Origin: Novosphingobium sp.
Lineage (GTDB): Bacteria; Pseudomonadota; Alphaproteobacteria; Sphingomonadales; Sphingomonadaceae
NCBI GenBank assembly: GCA_017745295.1
Contig: JAGHZR010000004.1
Coordinates: forward strand, 127,938-168,010
Length of the DNA stretch: 40,073 bases
Direction of reading: 5' to 3'
Made by a program: the position numbers and the translations under genes. Shown piece after piece: positions 16,610-23,936 of the stretch. Within the stretch, counting starts at the first letter, position 1. The number at the start of each line of letters is the position of its first letter. The notes below the pieces were generated by a model. The model ran no database searches. It was not told the DNA's origin and worked only from the letters and a program-made list of their open reading frames with translations.

Positions 16610-17653
16610 ATGTACATCAGAAACGCCTGGTACGCGGCTGGCTGGTGCAGGGATTTCGGTACCGAACTTGAGCCACGGATGCTGCTCAACGAGCGGATCG
16701 TTTTCTACCGTACGACTGCCGGGCAACTTGTCGCGCAAGAAGATCGCTGCCCCCACAGGTTGGCGCCGCTTTCAAGCGGTCGAATCGAGGGCGATAATCT
16801 GCGGTGCATGTATCACGGGCTGCTCTTTGCGCCTGATGGTCAGTGCATAAAGATACCAGGGCAGGCCAGCATTCCGGCAACGGTTTGCGTGCGCGCCTAT
16901 CCGGTCATCGAACGACATGGCGTGGCCTGGATCTGGATGGGCGAGGCGAAGGAAGCCAACGATTCGCTGATTCCCGATTTTCAGGGGCCAGATCATCCGG
17001 ATTGGTCGATGATCCCTGGGCGGATGGATTATCGAGCGAACTATCAGCTGATCAAGGATAACCTGCTCGATCTCTCGCACATAGCCTGGGTGCATGCAGC
17101 CTCGTTTGGCGGCGGCGACGCGACCGTCAGTGAAAGTTGGGCTGACATGCCTGTGACGATCACGACGATCGATCGCGGCGTGCGCGTGCAGCGGTGGGGC
17201 ATCGATGTTCCAATGCCTCCATATATGGCAGCCTCGACGGGGTTGCGCGGTGACATGTTCAACAGTTACGACTTTCTCATACCGGGCATCTTCTTGTTGA
17301 AGACAATGATCTTTCCTGTTGGCACCGCCAAGGAATTGAAGGACGGCGAAGAGCCGCGCATCAAACCCATTTTCCAGAGTTTTACGTGTCAGGCCGTCAC
17401 GCCTCTCACGGATCGTACGTCGTGTTACTTCTTCGGATTCGGACCGGAGGGTGACAATCCCGAACTTGCTAAGGTCTACTACGATCTGGCGATCGCGGCG
17501 TTCACCGAGGATCGACTGATGATCGAGGCACAGCAGGAAGTGATAGACAGCGATCCTTCACGCCGCATGCTGCCGCTTGCCATGGATGGCGCCCCGCGGC
17601 GTTATGCCGGAGTTCTCGCCAAGATGCAGAAGGCGGAAGCTGTCCATGCGTGA
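16610..17653 (+). CDS. Rieske non-heme iron oxygenase, VanA-like (second)
   Basis: A 347-residue oxygenase subunit. Rieske ligands are C47-P-H49 and C66-M-Y-H69; mononuclear iron ligands are D154, H157 and H162 in DNLLDLSHIAWVH. GGGAG upstream and MYIRNAWYAAGW at the N terminus, typical of vanillate demethylase oxygenases, set the start at 16610. It shares the fold and motifs of the enzyme at 2923 but is clearly diverged in its C-terminal half, suggesting a different methoxy-aromatic or ring substrate. No reductase is encoded nearby. It overlaps the next gene, an alpha/beta hydrolase, by 8 bases, so the two are translated together. Confidence 0.92.
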   Translation: MYIRNAWYAAGWCRDFGTELEPRMLLNERIVFYRTTAGQLVAQEDRCPHRLAPLSSGRIEGDNLRCMYHGLLFAPDGQCIKIPGQASIPATVCVRAYPVIERHGVAWIWMGEAKEANDSLIPDFQGPDHPDWSMIPGRMDYRANYQLIKDNLLDLSHIAWVHAASFGGGDATVSESWADMPVTITTIDRGVRVQRWGIDVPMPPYMAASTGLRGDMFNSYDFLIPGIFLLKTMIFPVGTAKELKDGEEPRIKPIFQSFTCQAVTPLTDRTSCYFFGFGPEGDNPELAKVYYDLAIAAFTEDRLMIEAQQEVIDSDPSRRMLPLAMDGAPRRYAGVLAKMQKAEAVHA

Positions 17654-18479
17654 GTTCACGTGCGAGCGTGATGGGGCCCGGTTTGCGTATAGGCGCTTCG
17701 GCGAGCCGTCGAAGCCTGCGGTTGTTCTGGTCCATAGCATCGGTCTTGATGGTTCCATGTGGCAGGAGCAGGCAGAAGCACTTGCCAAAGACTATCAAGT
17801 CGTTGTTCCCGATCTTCGGGGGCATGGCCAATCGCCCGTTTCCTCAAAGCAGTTCTCGGTTGAGGATTTGGGGCAGGACGTGCTTGCCATCATGCGACAT
17901 GAGCAAATCCCATGTGCCTGCTACGTGGGCTGCTCCTTGGGTGCAAACATCGGAATGTATCTGGGGGCCTTCGCCCCTGAGCGGTTGACCAGTCTGGTGC
18001 TCGCCAACGGTCCGCCGACGTTGGCTATTCCCGAGGGGATCGTCGAACTGCTCTGCGCCGGGGCCGTCAATGGACGAATGGCGGAAATTGCGTTTGATAT
18101 GTTGTCCCGTTGGATAGCCCCTCCGTTTCGCCAAACCGCTGAGTTTCAGCACCTGGTTTCGAAAATGGCGGGGTGCCCGGGCGAGGGGGTTGCGATGGCC
18201 TTGAGGGCGCTTGCAAAGGCTGACCGTACCGGAGATCTGGCCGGGATCGGGGTTCCCACTCTGGTGGTTGCAGGAAGTGAAGACGGTACTTTTGATGCCC
18301 ATGCTGCGGCGGATCTTGCCTGCCAAATTCCGGGCGCGCGGGCAGTTGCCATATTGGGCGCGGGGCACCTGCCAAACCTGGAGAAGCCTGCCGAATTCGC
18401 GCAGATGGTGTTCAAGTTCTTGAACAACCATCAATCGGCGTGGCCGAATTCAATGCAGGCACGAACAACGTGGTCCTGA
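17646..18479 (+). CDS. Alpha/beta hydrolase, enol-lactonase-like
   Basis: A 277-residue alpha/beta-hydrolase-fold protein with oxyanion-hole region LVHSIGLDGSMW, DLRGHGQS near 56-63, nucleophile S97 in GCSLG, and the late catalytic His in GAGHLPNLEKP. The overall pattern resembles 3-oxoadipate enol-lactonases (PcaD) and related C-C or ester hydrolases. The ATG at 17646 overlaps the end of the Rieske gene, implying coupled translation and use in the same pathway. Hydrolysis of a lactone or ester made from the demethylated aromatic is a reasonable inference; the exact bond is unknown. Confidence 0.88.
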   Translation: MREFTCERDGARFAYRRFGEPSKPAVVLVHSIGLDGSMWQEQAEALAKDYQVVVPDLRGHGQSPVSSKQFSVEDLGQDVLAIMRHEQIPCACYVGCSLGANIGMYLGAFAPERLTSLVLANGPPTLAIPEGIVELLCAGAVNGRMAEIAFDMLSRWIAPPFRQTAEFQHLVSKMAGCPGEGVAMALRALAKADRTGDLAGIGVPTLVVAGSEDGTFDAHAAADLACQIPGARAVAILGAGHLPNLEKPAEFAQMVFKFLNNHQSAWPNSMQARTTWS

Positions 18480-18567
18480 TTGGCGGCGGTGGTCGGGATC
18501 GTCATCAATCAAGCGTTGGCGAGCAAGAACCGGGATAGGTAAGCAGTCCCGGCAGTAATGCAGGCTA

Positions 18568-18978
18568 TTATCGGTTCTCCTTGATCGATCGGAGGCCGAC
18601 AGGAGAGCGTCCCCCCGCGAGCATCATCGCCTGATATTCCTCGAGAGTCATGTCGGTCATGGTGCTGACGCCTTCGACGAAGCTCAGCCCATCGGCGGCA
18701 ATGAGCTTGGCGAGGAAGTAAATATTTCCTCCCAGGTCGATCAGTCGATTGTAGTCGCGTGCAAGGATGCTTTCCTTTTGGGCTTCGCTCAGCGGCCATT
18801 TATCGAGGTAGGCATGGGGATCAGCCGCGAACTGCACCCGGTTTTCCGCGTTCATCAAACTCATTGCGCACTGGTTGAGGTGGTAGCCCCGACGTGCTCT
18901 TGCTGTCGTGAAAATACGGGTGCCGGGAATGTCTTCCAGATCGTCCAGATAGGCAGCCATATTAGGATTTTCGATCAT
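18568..18978 (-). CDS. Protocatechuate 4,5-dioxygenase alpha-subunit-like (LigA-type)
   Basis: A 136-residue protein matching LigA along its whole length: IPGTRIFTTARARRGYHLNQCAMSLM, AENRVQF, the LARDYNRLIDLGGNIYFLAKL block and the C-terminal GGRSPVGLRSIK. In the known enzyme LigA is the small subunit that caps the active site of LigB, the iron-bearing catalytic subunit. No ligB lies on either side, so the partner must be elsewhere or the protein acts differently. I chose the ATG at 18978, giving a length near the usual 139; ATGs at 19002 and 19083 are in frame but have no better ribosome site. It converges with the alpha/beta hydrolase. Confidence 0.85.
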   Translation of the reverse strand: MIENPNMAAYLDDLEDIPGTRIFTTARARRGYHLNQCAMSLMNAENRVQFAADPHAYLDKWPLSEAQKESILARDYNRLIDLGGNIYFLAKLIAADGLSFVEGVSTMTDMTLEEYQAMMLAGGRSPVGLRSIKENR

Positions 18979-19323
18979 CGTTTCAGAGCCTTGAAAAGAC
19001 ATTGAATGGGTTGATTTTATCAGAACAAAAAACGGCGACCTCGCCGTGAATGGCGGGTCGACGACAACACCCGCCTCGTCCACGAACGGCTAATCAATGC
19101 GCCGGTGCCGCAGCTCTGTGTAAACGTCTCGATCAGCGGGGCAGGGGGAGGTGCCTAGCGCGTCTGCTGCTCCAGCGATCGAGCGAGGATTACTTTCGGG
19201 ACGGAAAGATCACCGCCGCGTATGCTGGTGACCATCTGCAATTCCATCGCCGTTTTCCTCTTCCCTTCTTGTTGTATCGATTCTCTCTAGCGTTGTTAGA
19301 TAAATTCTCATAGATGAAAATTC
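18979..19323. other. 345-base divergent intergenic region
   Basis: This lies between the divergent LigA-type gene and the second alpha/beta hydrolase. The only structured element seen is the palindromic site at 19286-19300, close to the hydrolase start. No convincing coding sequence was found. Confidence 0.6.
19286..19300. promoter_or_regulatory. Palindromic candidate operator, copy 5
   Basis: TCTAGC-GTT-GTTAGA, 5 of 6 pairs. It ends 23 bases before the start of the alpha/beta hydrolase at 19324 and is in the divergent region shared with the LigA-type gene. Confidence 0.5.
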
Positions 19324-20058
19324 ATGGATATGAATTTCTTTGGCAACGACGAGACTGTCTTGGTCATCCTGCCGGGACTGCTTTGCGATGGCCGCATGTT
19401 CGATCAGCAGCTTGCTGCCTTTCCGGGCGGCATGGTGGTCGACGGGTATTACGGCGGCACGGAGTCCATCGGCGCCATGGCGGAATATGTCCTTGAGCGA
19501 ATGCCGGCGCGATGCGCGCTGCTCGGCCATTCGATGGGGGCGCGCGTTGCGCTGGAGGTTTATCGCAAAGAGCCGGACCGCGTGACGCGGCTAGCCCTGG
19601 CGGACACCGGTATCCATCCGGTTCGAGCGGGGGAGCGCGAAAAACGCTATGCCTTGCGCGATCTTGGGCGAACCCAAGGGTTCGGCGCCTTGGTGGATGC
19701 TTGGCTACCAGGCATGATCGGTCCTGACCGCCGGGCCGATGCGCGGCTCTACGGCACCCTTCGCGCGATGTGCATGGCGGCAGGCCAATCGATATACGAG
19801 GCGCAGATCGAAGCGCTCCTCGGGCGGCCGGAGGTCGGCACGCTCCTGTCCACCATCCGTTGCCCGGTTTCCGTTATCGTCGGCGAACTGGATGAATGGT
19901 CGCCGGTCGAACAGCACCGGGAGATCGCCGGCCTGATACAGCACGCGACCTTGCAGGTTGTCGCCGGAGCCGGTCACATGGCACCCGCTGAAATGCCCGA
20001 TGATTTCAACAATGCGCTGCGCGCGTGGCGCGCTTCGGGTTCAGTCCCGGTTAGCTGA
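19324..20058 (+). CDS. Alpha/beta hydrolase (second)
   Basis: A 244-residue alpha/beta-hydrolase-fold protein: LPGLLCDGRMF oxyanion region, nucleophile S70 in GHSMG, acidic residue in VGELDEWSP, and catalytic His in GAGHMAPAEMP. It is shorter than the first hydrolase and of a different subfamily, with the compact form seen in many uncharacterised proteobacterial hydrolases. The start at 19324 lacks a clear ribosome site; ATGs nearby make it slightly uncertain. The site at 19286 suggests it is controlled together with the rest of the cluster. Substrate unknown. Confidence 0.85.
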   Translation: MDMNFFGNDETVLVILPGLLCDGRMFDQQLAAFPGGMVVDGYYGGTESIGAMAEYVLERMPARCALLGHSMGARVALEVYRKEPDRVTRLALADTGIHPVRAGEREKRYALRDLGRTQGFGALVDAWLPGMIGPDRRADARLYGTLRAMCMAAGQSIYEAQIEALLGRPEVGTLLSTIRCPVSVIVGELDEWSPVEQHREIAGLIQHATLQVVAGAGHMAPAEMPDDFNNALRAWRASGSVPVS

Positions 20059-20162
20059 AAAGGGAGATCCGATCGGCTCGGGGCACGCATACCTCCAGCT
20101 TTGCGCATCTACGCGGTGGACGAGGCAGGGATGGATAATGCGCGGCATGGGGGTGCCGCGCC

Positions 20163-20191
20163 CGGGGGGCGTCGGGTTTCCGGCGCCCCCG
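20163..20191. terminator. GC-rich hairpin between convergent genes
   Basis: CGGGGGGCGTCGG pairs with CCGGCGCCCCCG with one bulged base and a short GTTT-type loop. It lies in the 208-base gap between the second hydrolase and the IclR gene, which converge, and probably ends both transcripts. Confidence 0.5.
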
Positions 20192-20266
20192 TCTCGGCGC
20201 TTCTCGATCATGGCTAGAAATCCGCGACGAGCGATCGCCGCGACGGCCCGGCTGTTTACGGCACGA

Positions 20267-21031
20267 TCATACGGGCAGCGTTGCCATTTCCAGGAGGGTG
20301 CGAGCACTCGCTTCGACCTTTGCGTCGCAGCGAACCGTTGGAATTGCGACGGCCAGTGATCCGATCACTTCGCCGTCCAGCACCAACACTTTGCCGATCC
20401 CCATAATGCCGGGAGTGAATTCCTCGCGGGTGATCGCGATACCCGATTGGCGTGCCGTGTCGAGTTCCGCGCGAAGGCGGGCTTCGTCCACGATCGTGGT
20501 CTCCGTATAGCGGCTGCGAACGGATTCCTCGAAATAGCGATCCAGTGTCGCTGGCCCCATGGCGGCGAGCATCGCTTTGCCCGCCGCAAGGCAATGCATG
20601 GGTGTGCGGGTTCCCACCCCGATGGAGTAGCGCAGCGTATGCTCCGCGGTCTCGGTGATCAGCGCTTCGATTTCCCATTCGCGCTGCACGAAATAGGAAG
20701 CCGTCTCGTTCGACTGGATGCGAAGTGCCCGCACCAGCGGTCGGACTCGCTCGATAAGGGGGAGCCGCTGTGGCGTGCTGCGAAGGCGCTCCAGTCCTGC
20801 TCCGGCCTGATAGTTACGCCCGACGCGCGCCAGGTAACCGCGCTCGACCAAAGTGGAAAGTAAATAGGACAGACTGCTCACGGGGATGGCCAAGGCCTGG
20901 GCAATATCCTGAGCGATGACACCCGAAGGACGCGCCACGACATACTCGATGATATCGAGCGTGCGCATCGCCGATTTGACCGGCGCCGCGTTGCTGCCAC
21001 TGGTTCCGGAATGGGTCGTCAGCGTCGCCAT
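20267..21031 (-). CDS. IclR-family transcriptional regulator
   Basis: A 254-residue IclR protein: an N-terminal winged helix at about residues 18-75 (SAMRTLDIIEYVVARPSGVIAQDIAQAL, then SYLLSTLVERGYL) and a C-terminal effector domain with SIGVGTRTPMHCLAAGKAMLA and GEVIGSLAVAIP. The ATG at 21031 is preceded by GAGAAG. Members commonly control aromatic catabolic genes and bind aromatic acids. It is the last gene of an operon starting with the MetE-like gene, whose promoter region carries one of the six palindromes. This makes it my leading candidate for the protein that reads those sites, an inference only. Confidence 0.9.
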   Translation of the reverse strand: MATLTTHSGTSGSNAAPVKSAMRTLDIIEYVVARPSGVIAQDIAQALAIPVSSLSYLLSTLVERGYLARVGRNYQAGAGLERLRSTPQRLPLIERVRPLVRALRIQSNETASYFVQREWEIEALITETAEHTLRYSIGVGTRTPMHCLAAGKAMLAAMGPATLDRYFEESVRSRYTETTIVDEARLRAELDTARQSGIAITREEFTPGIMGIGKVLVLDGEVIGSLAVAIPTVRCDAKVEASARTLLEMATLPV

Positions 21032-21038
21032 GTTCTTC

Positions 21039-21440
21039 TCAGAATGTGAGCAATCCGCGTCGCTCTGCAAATAGCCAGCCTTCACTCTTGCGTGTGAACC
21101 GGTCGAGGAACGAGCCGACCTTTGGTGGACCTTCTCCGGTAAAGAGCAACATCGCGCTTTCGCCCAGGGCGGTATCCCCGTCAACCACAGTGATCTCGAT
21201 GTTCGAGCAGACATGCCGCGTGGTCCGTGCCGGCCGGGAACGGAAAGCGGCAAGGATCGCCTCCCGCCCCGTGATCCAGACGTCGGGCGCCGTGGGGCGT
21301 GCCATGCGGCCGTCCGCCGCATAGAGCGAAACCACCGCCTCCCAATCGGCTGCGTCGTTTCTGTTGGCGTAACGGGCTATCAGGCGCGCACAATCGTGCT
21401 CGATCGCGCGGACCTCCTGGGGCGTGGGTATGTCGTTCAC
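21039..21440 (-). CDS. SnoaL-like NTF2-fold protein (third)
   Basis: A 133-residue protein with the ring-hydroxylating small-subunit/SnoaL pattern: IARYANRNDAADWEAVVSLYAADGRMARP, then strands ending DRFTRKSEGWLFAERRG. The GTG start at 21440 overlaps the stop of the MetE-like gene as GTGA, so translation is coupled. The IclR gene follows after 7 bases. It may be an enzyme acting on an aromatic intermediate; no catalytic residues can be assigned with confidence. Confidence 0.82.
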   Translation of the reverse strand: MNDIPTPQEVRAIEHDCARLIARYANRNDAADWEAVVSLYAADGRMARPTAPDVWITGREAILAAFRSRPARTTRHVCSNIEITVVDGDTALGESAMLLFTGEGPPKVGSFLDRFTRKSEGWLFAERRGLLTF

Positions 21441-22564
21441 AGCCTGGCGTCCGCGATGTCGGCGCCTTCGCGCAGGGCGGTCAGTTTCTTCCAAGTGACG
21501 CCGGGATCGATCTTGCCATAGCCCGCAAACGTGCCGAAGCCGCAGTCGGTGCTGGCGACAACGCGGTCTTTGCCGACAATACCGGCGAAGCGCGCGATCC
21601 TTTGGGCAATCAGCTCGGGGTGCTCGACATAGTTCGAGCAGGTGTCGATGAGGCCGGGCGCGAGGATCTTCGTGTCTGGCAACGCCGCATCGCGCCAAAC
21701 GGTCCATTCGTGCTCGTGGCGAGGATTTGCCGCTTCGAACAAGATTGTCGAGGGGCGCGCGGAGATCACCGTGTCGATCACCTTGCTGAGGTCGATGTCA
21801 TGGTCGTGCGGGCCTTCGTAGTTCCCCCAGCAGACGTGCATGCGCATCCGCTCGGGGGGAATATTGGCCGTTGCGGCATTGAGCGCTTCCACATTGGCCG
21901 CAGCGGTTCGCAGGAAGGTTGCCTCGTCCTGATTCTGGTAGCCGGTGTGGCGCGACATTGCGAGGTCGGGGCAATCGAGCTGAAGGTCAAATCCAGCAGC
22001 AATGATGGCCTCGTACTCGGGGCGCATCGCATCAACGAGGTCGGCAAGATAGGTTTCGTGGCTAGGGTAGTGACGATTGACCTGAAACGCCGTGATGAGC
22101 CCGGGCGAAGCGGCGTTGAGAAACCCGCGAACGTCGGTGCCATGAAGGTCCATGGCGCGGCGAAAACGACGGATATCCTCGTGCAGTGGCTCCAAAGTGC
22201 GCAGCCGCACCGGCCCAATGCACGAGGCCCGGGTGAATTCCTGGCTGCCCATTATGGCCGAGAGCTTGCGGGCAAGATCGGGATGTTCGGCGAGATCGGC
22301 AGCGGGTCTGCGCTCGATATGGCCGCCGAACCCTTCAAGGCGCTCTATCATGTATGTCGAATAGCCGACCTTGCCCAGTTCGCCGTCGCTGACGACGGAA
22401 ACGCCGCTAGCTGCTTGTTGGCGTATCGCCTCGTTCACTGCGGCCTGGACCTTGCGGTCGAACTCGGCGGAATCATAGGGCTCGCCCTTGTCGCGTGCCA
22501 GAAGCAGCGGCGTAAGTTCGTCGCCGCGCGGCAGGCTGCCGACGTGGGTTGTCGCGATGGTCAT
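21437..22564 (-). CDS. MetE C-terminal-domain-like zinc methyltransferase family protein
   Basis: A 375-residue single-domain protein of the cobalamin-independent methionine synthase C-terminal family (UROD/MetE-like barrel). The zinc ligands of that family are recognisable as H243 and C245 in HVCWGNYEGPH, a Glu near 277 (ILFEAANPRHEHE) and C341 in TDCGFGTF. Relatives include methionine synthases and epoxyalkane:coenzyme M transferase, so it activates a thiol for alkyl transfer. Its operon with SnoaL and IclR genes inside an aromatic cluster suggests a role in methyl or alkyl-group handling rather than ordinary methionine synthesis. The start at 22564 (GGGAG ten bases upstream) gives the conserved THVGSLPR N terminus. 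Confidence 0.85.
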   Translation of the reverse strand: MTIATTHVGSLPRGDELTPLLLARDKGEPYDSAEFDRKVQAAVNEAIRQQAASGVSVVSDGELGKVGYSTYMIERLEGFGGHIERRPAADLAEHPDLARKLSAIMGSQEFTRASCIGPVRLRTLEPLHEDIRRFRRAMDLHGTDVRGFLNAASPGLITAFQVNRHYPSHETYLADLVDAMRPEYEAIIAAGFDLQLDCPDLAMSRHTGYQNQDEATFLRTAAANVEALNAATANIPPERMRMHVCWGNYEGPHDHDIDLSKVIDTVISARPSTILFEAANPRHEHEWTVWRDAALPDTKILAPGLIDTCSNYVEHPELIAQRIARFAGIVGKDRVVASTDCGFGTFAGYGKIDPGVTWKKLTALREGADIADARL

Positions 22565-22736
22565 CCGGCACATTCTCCCGTTTGCCTGACCGTCGCATGC
22601 TTTCACGGATGTGTACAGGTTCGCATCTATGAAAACGTGCGGTTCAATCGTGGCGTGGCTGTCAGGTGATGTACTTCGCAGGACGCGCACAAAATACTGC
22701 CCGGCATCGATCCCATTGACCGAACATCGGTGATAG

Positions 22737-22751
22737 CCTAACACTGTTTGA
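22737..22751. promoter_or_regulatory. Palindromic candidate operator, copy 6
   Basis: CCTAAC-ACT-GTTTGA, a weaker copy (4 of 6 pairs; each arm differs from the consensus at one base). It is about 180 bases upstream of the MetE-like start, suggesting a long leader or a transcription start well upstream. Confidence 0.35.
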
Positions 22752-22820
22752 TAGGCCGTGTGCGAAACCGGCAAAGATAAGTTTGGAGAGGGTAGGCCGC
22801 AGGTTTGGTATCTGCAGGTG

Positions 22821-22853
22821 TGGCTGTGCGAGGGCACGCTCCCGCTACAGCCA
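22821..22853. other. Strong imperfect hairpin
   Basis: TGGCTGT pairs with ACAGCCA, and the stem continues inward through GCG/GGG and CCC/GC with one-base bulges around a 6-base loop. It could be a terminator for transcripts coming from the tRNA side or part of an RNA; no T run supports a firm call. Confidence 0.35.
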
Positions 22854-23477
22854 GTCATGTCGAGCCAGACAATGCTAGCAGACTACCGAAATGAAATTCG
22901 GAAGGGCTGATGAGATGAGGTCACTTGGATCGCTCATTTCGATAATGCGATTTGGAGCAGCGGATCGGCGAGGGAAGCTCGGCATGAATGCGCCAGCCAT
23001 CTTGCCTTATGCCCATACCAGCGAGGATATGCTCAGCCGCTGTGGCCTGGAAGATGCCGGATTTTCTCCGATGCTGTGCTCACATCAACTCGAATATTCC
23101 GCGATCATGTCGCGAGCCAGAGTTACGGAAAATTCCGACGTAAATTTGCCGGACATGCCATGATCGCCCCGTTCGCATTTTGGGCGCCGAGCCATGCGAG
23201 TTCGCGGTTGCAGGAATGAGCGTGACTGGGCTTGTGGCCAGCAAACCGGCATTCCAACTGGGTCCAGAATGGGAGCAAGTTCAACAGCGCCAAAATGCGG
23301 AAGAAGGCGCGTGAGCGCCAAATCGCCACTCGCCTCGCCCCAGGCAATACCGGCGCGTTTAAGGCTCTGCGGTGGAAAATGAGCCCTCTTAACGATCCGG
23401 CGTGTCCGCAGGCGGTCGATGTTATCTGCGCTCAGATACGAGACCCAAATTGGATCGGGAGAATTCTAGAGGAAGGG

Positions 23478-23492
23478 TAAGCTAAGCTAAGC
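23478..23492. repeat. Three TAAGC repeats
   Basis: Three exact tandem copies of TAAGC, 18 bases beyond the 3' end of the last tRNA-Glu. Function unknown; probably a slippage product. Confidence 0.6.
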
Positions 23493-23509
23493 TATGTGCT
23501 TGAAAAGGA

Positions 23510-23584
23510 TGGTGACCCCTACGGGAATCGAACCCGTGTTTCAGCCGTGAGAGGGCCGCGTCCTAACCGCTAGACGAAGGGGCC
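23510..23584 (-). tRNA. tRNA-Glu (anticodon CTC)
   Basis: A 75-base tRNA with acceptor GGCCCCT/AGGGGTC, discriminator A, encoded CCA and a normal GGTTCGATTCC T arm. The anticodon loop reads CTCTCAC, giving anticodon CTC for codon GAG. It appears identical to the two other copies except at the first anticodon base. Confidence 0.93.
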
Positions 23585-23621
23585 ATTAAGCCATCGCTGG
23601 CCACCCGAAGGTGGTGAAAAA

Positions 23622-23696
23622 TGGTGACCCCTACGGGAATCGAACCCGTGTTTCAGCCGTGAAAGGGCCGCGTCCTAACCGCTAGACGAAGGGGCC
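23622..23696 (-). tRNA. tRNA-Glu (anticodon TTC)
   Basis: A 75-base tRNA with encoded CCA and anticodon loop CTTTCAC (anticodon TTC). It is the second of three tandem copies, separated from both neighbours by 37 bases, so all three are probably one transcript. Confidence 0.95.
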
Positions 23697-23733
23697 GTTA
23701 AGCCATTTTATCTGCATCCACGCACCATCGGAA

Positions 23734-23808
23734 TGGTGACCCCTACGGGAATCGAACCCGTGTTTCAGCCGTGAAAGGGCCGCGTCCTAACCGCTAGACG
23801 AAGGGGCC
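23734..23808 (-). tRNA. tRNA-Glu (anticodon TTC)
   Basis: The first gene of the tandem set in the direction of transcription; 75 bases with encoded CCA and anticodon TTC. A promoter-like sequence lies just upstream. Confidence 0.95.
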
Positions 23809-23840
23809 ATTTCCGGGTTGCGCCGGAGGCAGGACCGGCC

Positions 23841-23868
23841 CTCTAGCGGGGGTCCGGTGGGGGGTCAA
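23841..23868 (-). promoter_or_regulatory. Probable promoter of the tRNA-Glu operon
   Basis: On the minus strand TTGACC (23868-23863) is followed after 16 bases by CTAGAG (23846-23841), 33 bases before the first tRNA. The -35 element is embedded in a GGGGGTTGACCCCC inverted repeat that may also end the recJ transcript. Confidence 0.45.
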
Positions 23869-23936
23869 CCCCCTCATCGATAATAATTTGAACTCTTTGT
23901 GACACCGGCTGTGGAGGCCGCGAAAATCCGCCCTTT

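Larger units (their letters stand above)
22565..23509. other. 945-base region with no recognised gene
   Basis: Short open frames exist on both strands (for example 22891-23163 plus and 23232-23480 plus) but none shows a recognisable motif, a good ribosome site or a clear family. The region contains the palindrome at 22737, a hairpin at 22821 and three TAAGC repeats at 23478-23492. It may hold degraded sequence between the catabolic region and the tRNA genes. Confidence 0.5.

Noticed and set aside
18480..18567. Possible ligB remnant next to the LigA-type gene
   Set aside because: The 88-base gap is too short and shows no LigB-like residues in any frame.
22891..23480. Short open frames on both strands upstream of the tRNA genes
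   Set aside because: No motif, no convincing ribosome site and mutual overlap; I could not support any as a gene or as a named mobile-element remnant.
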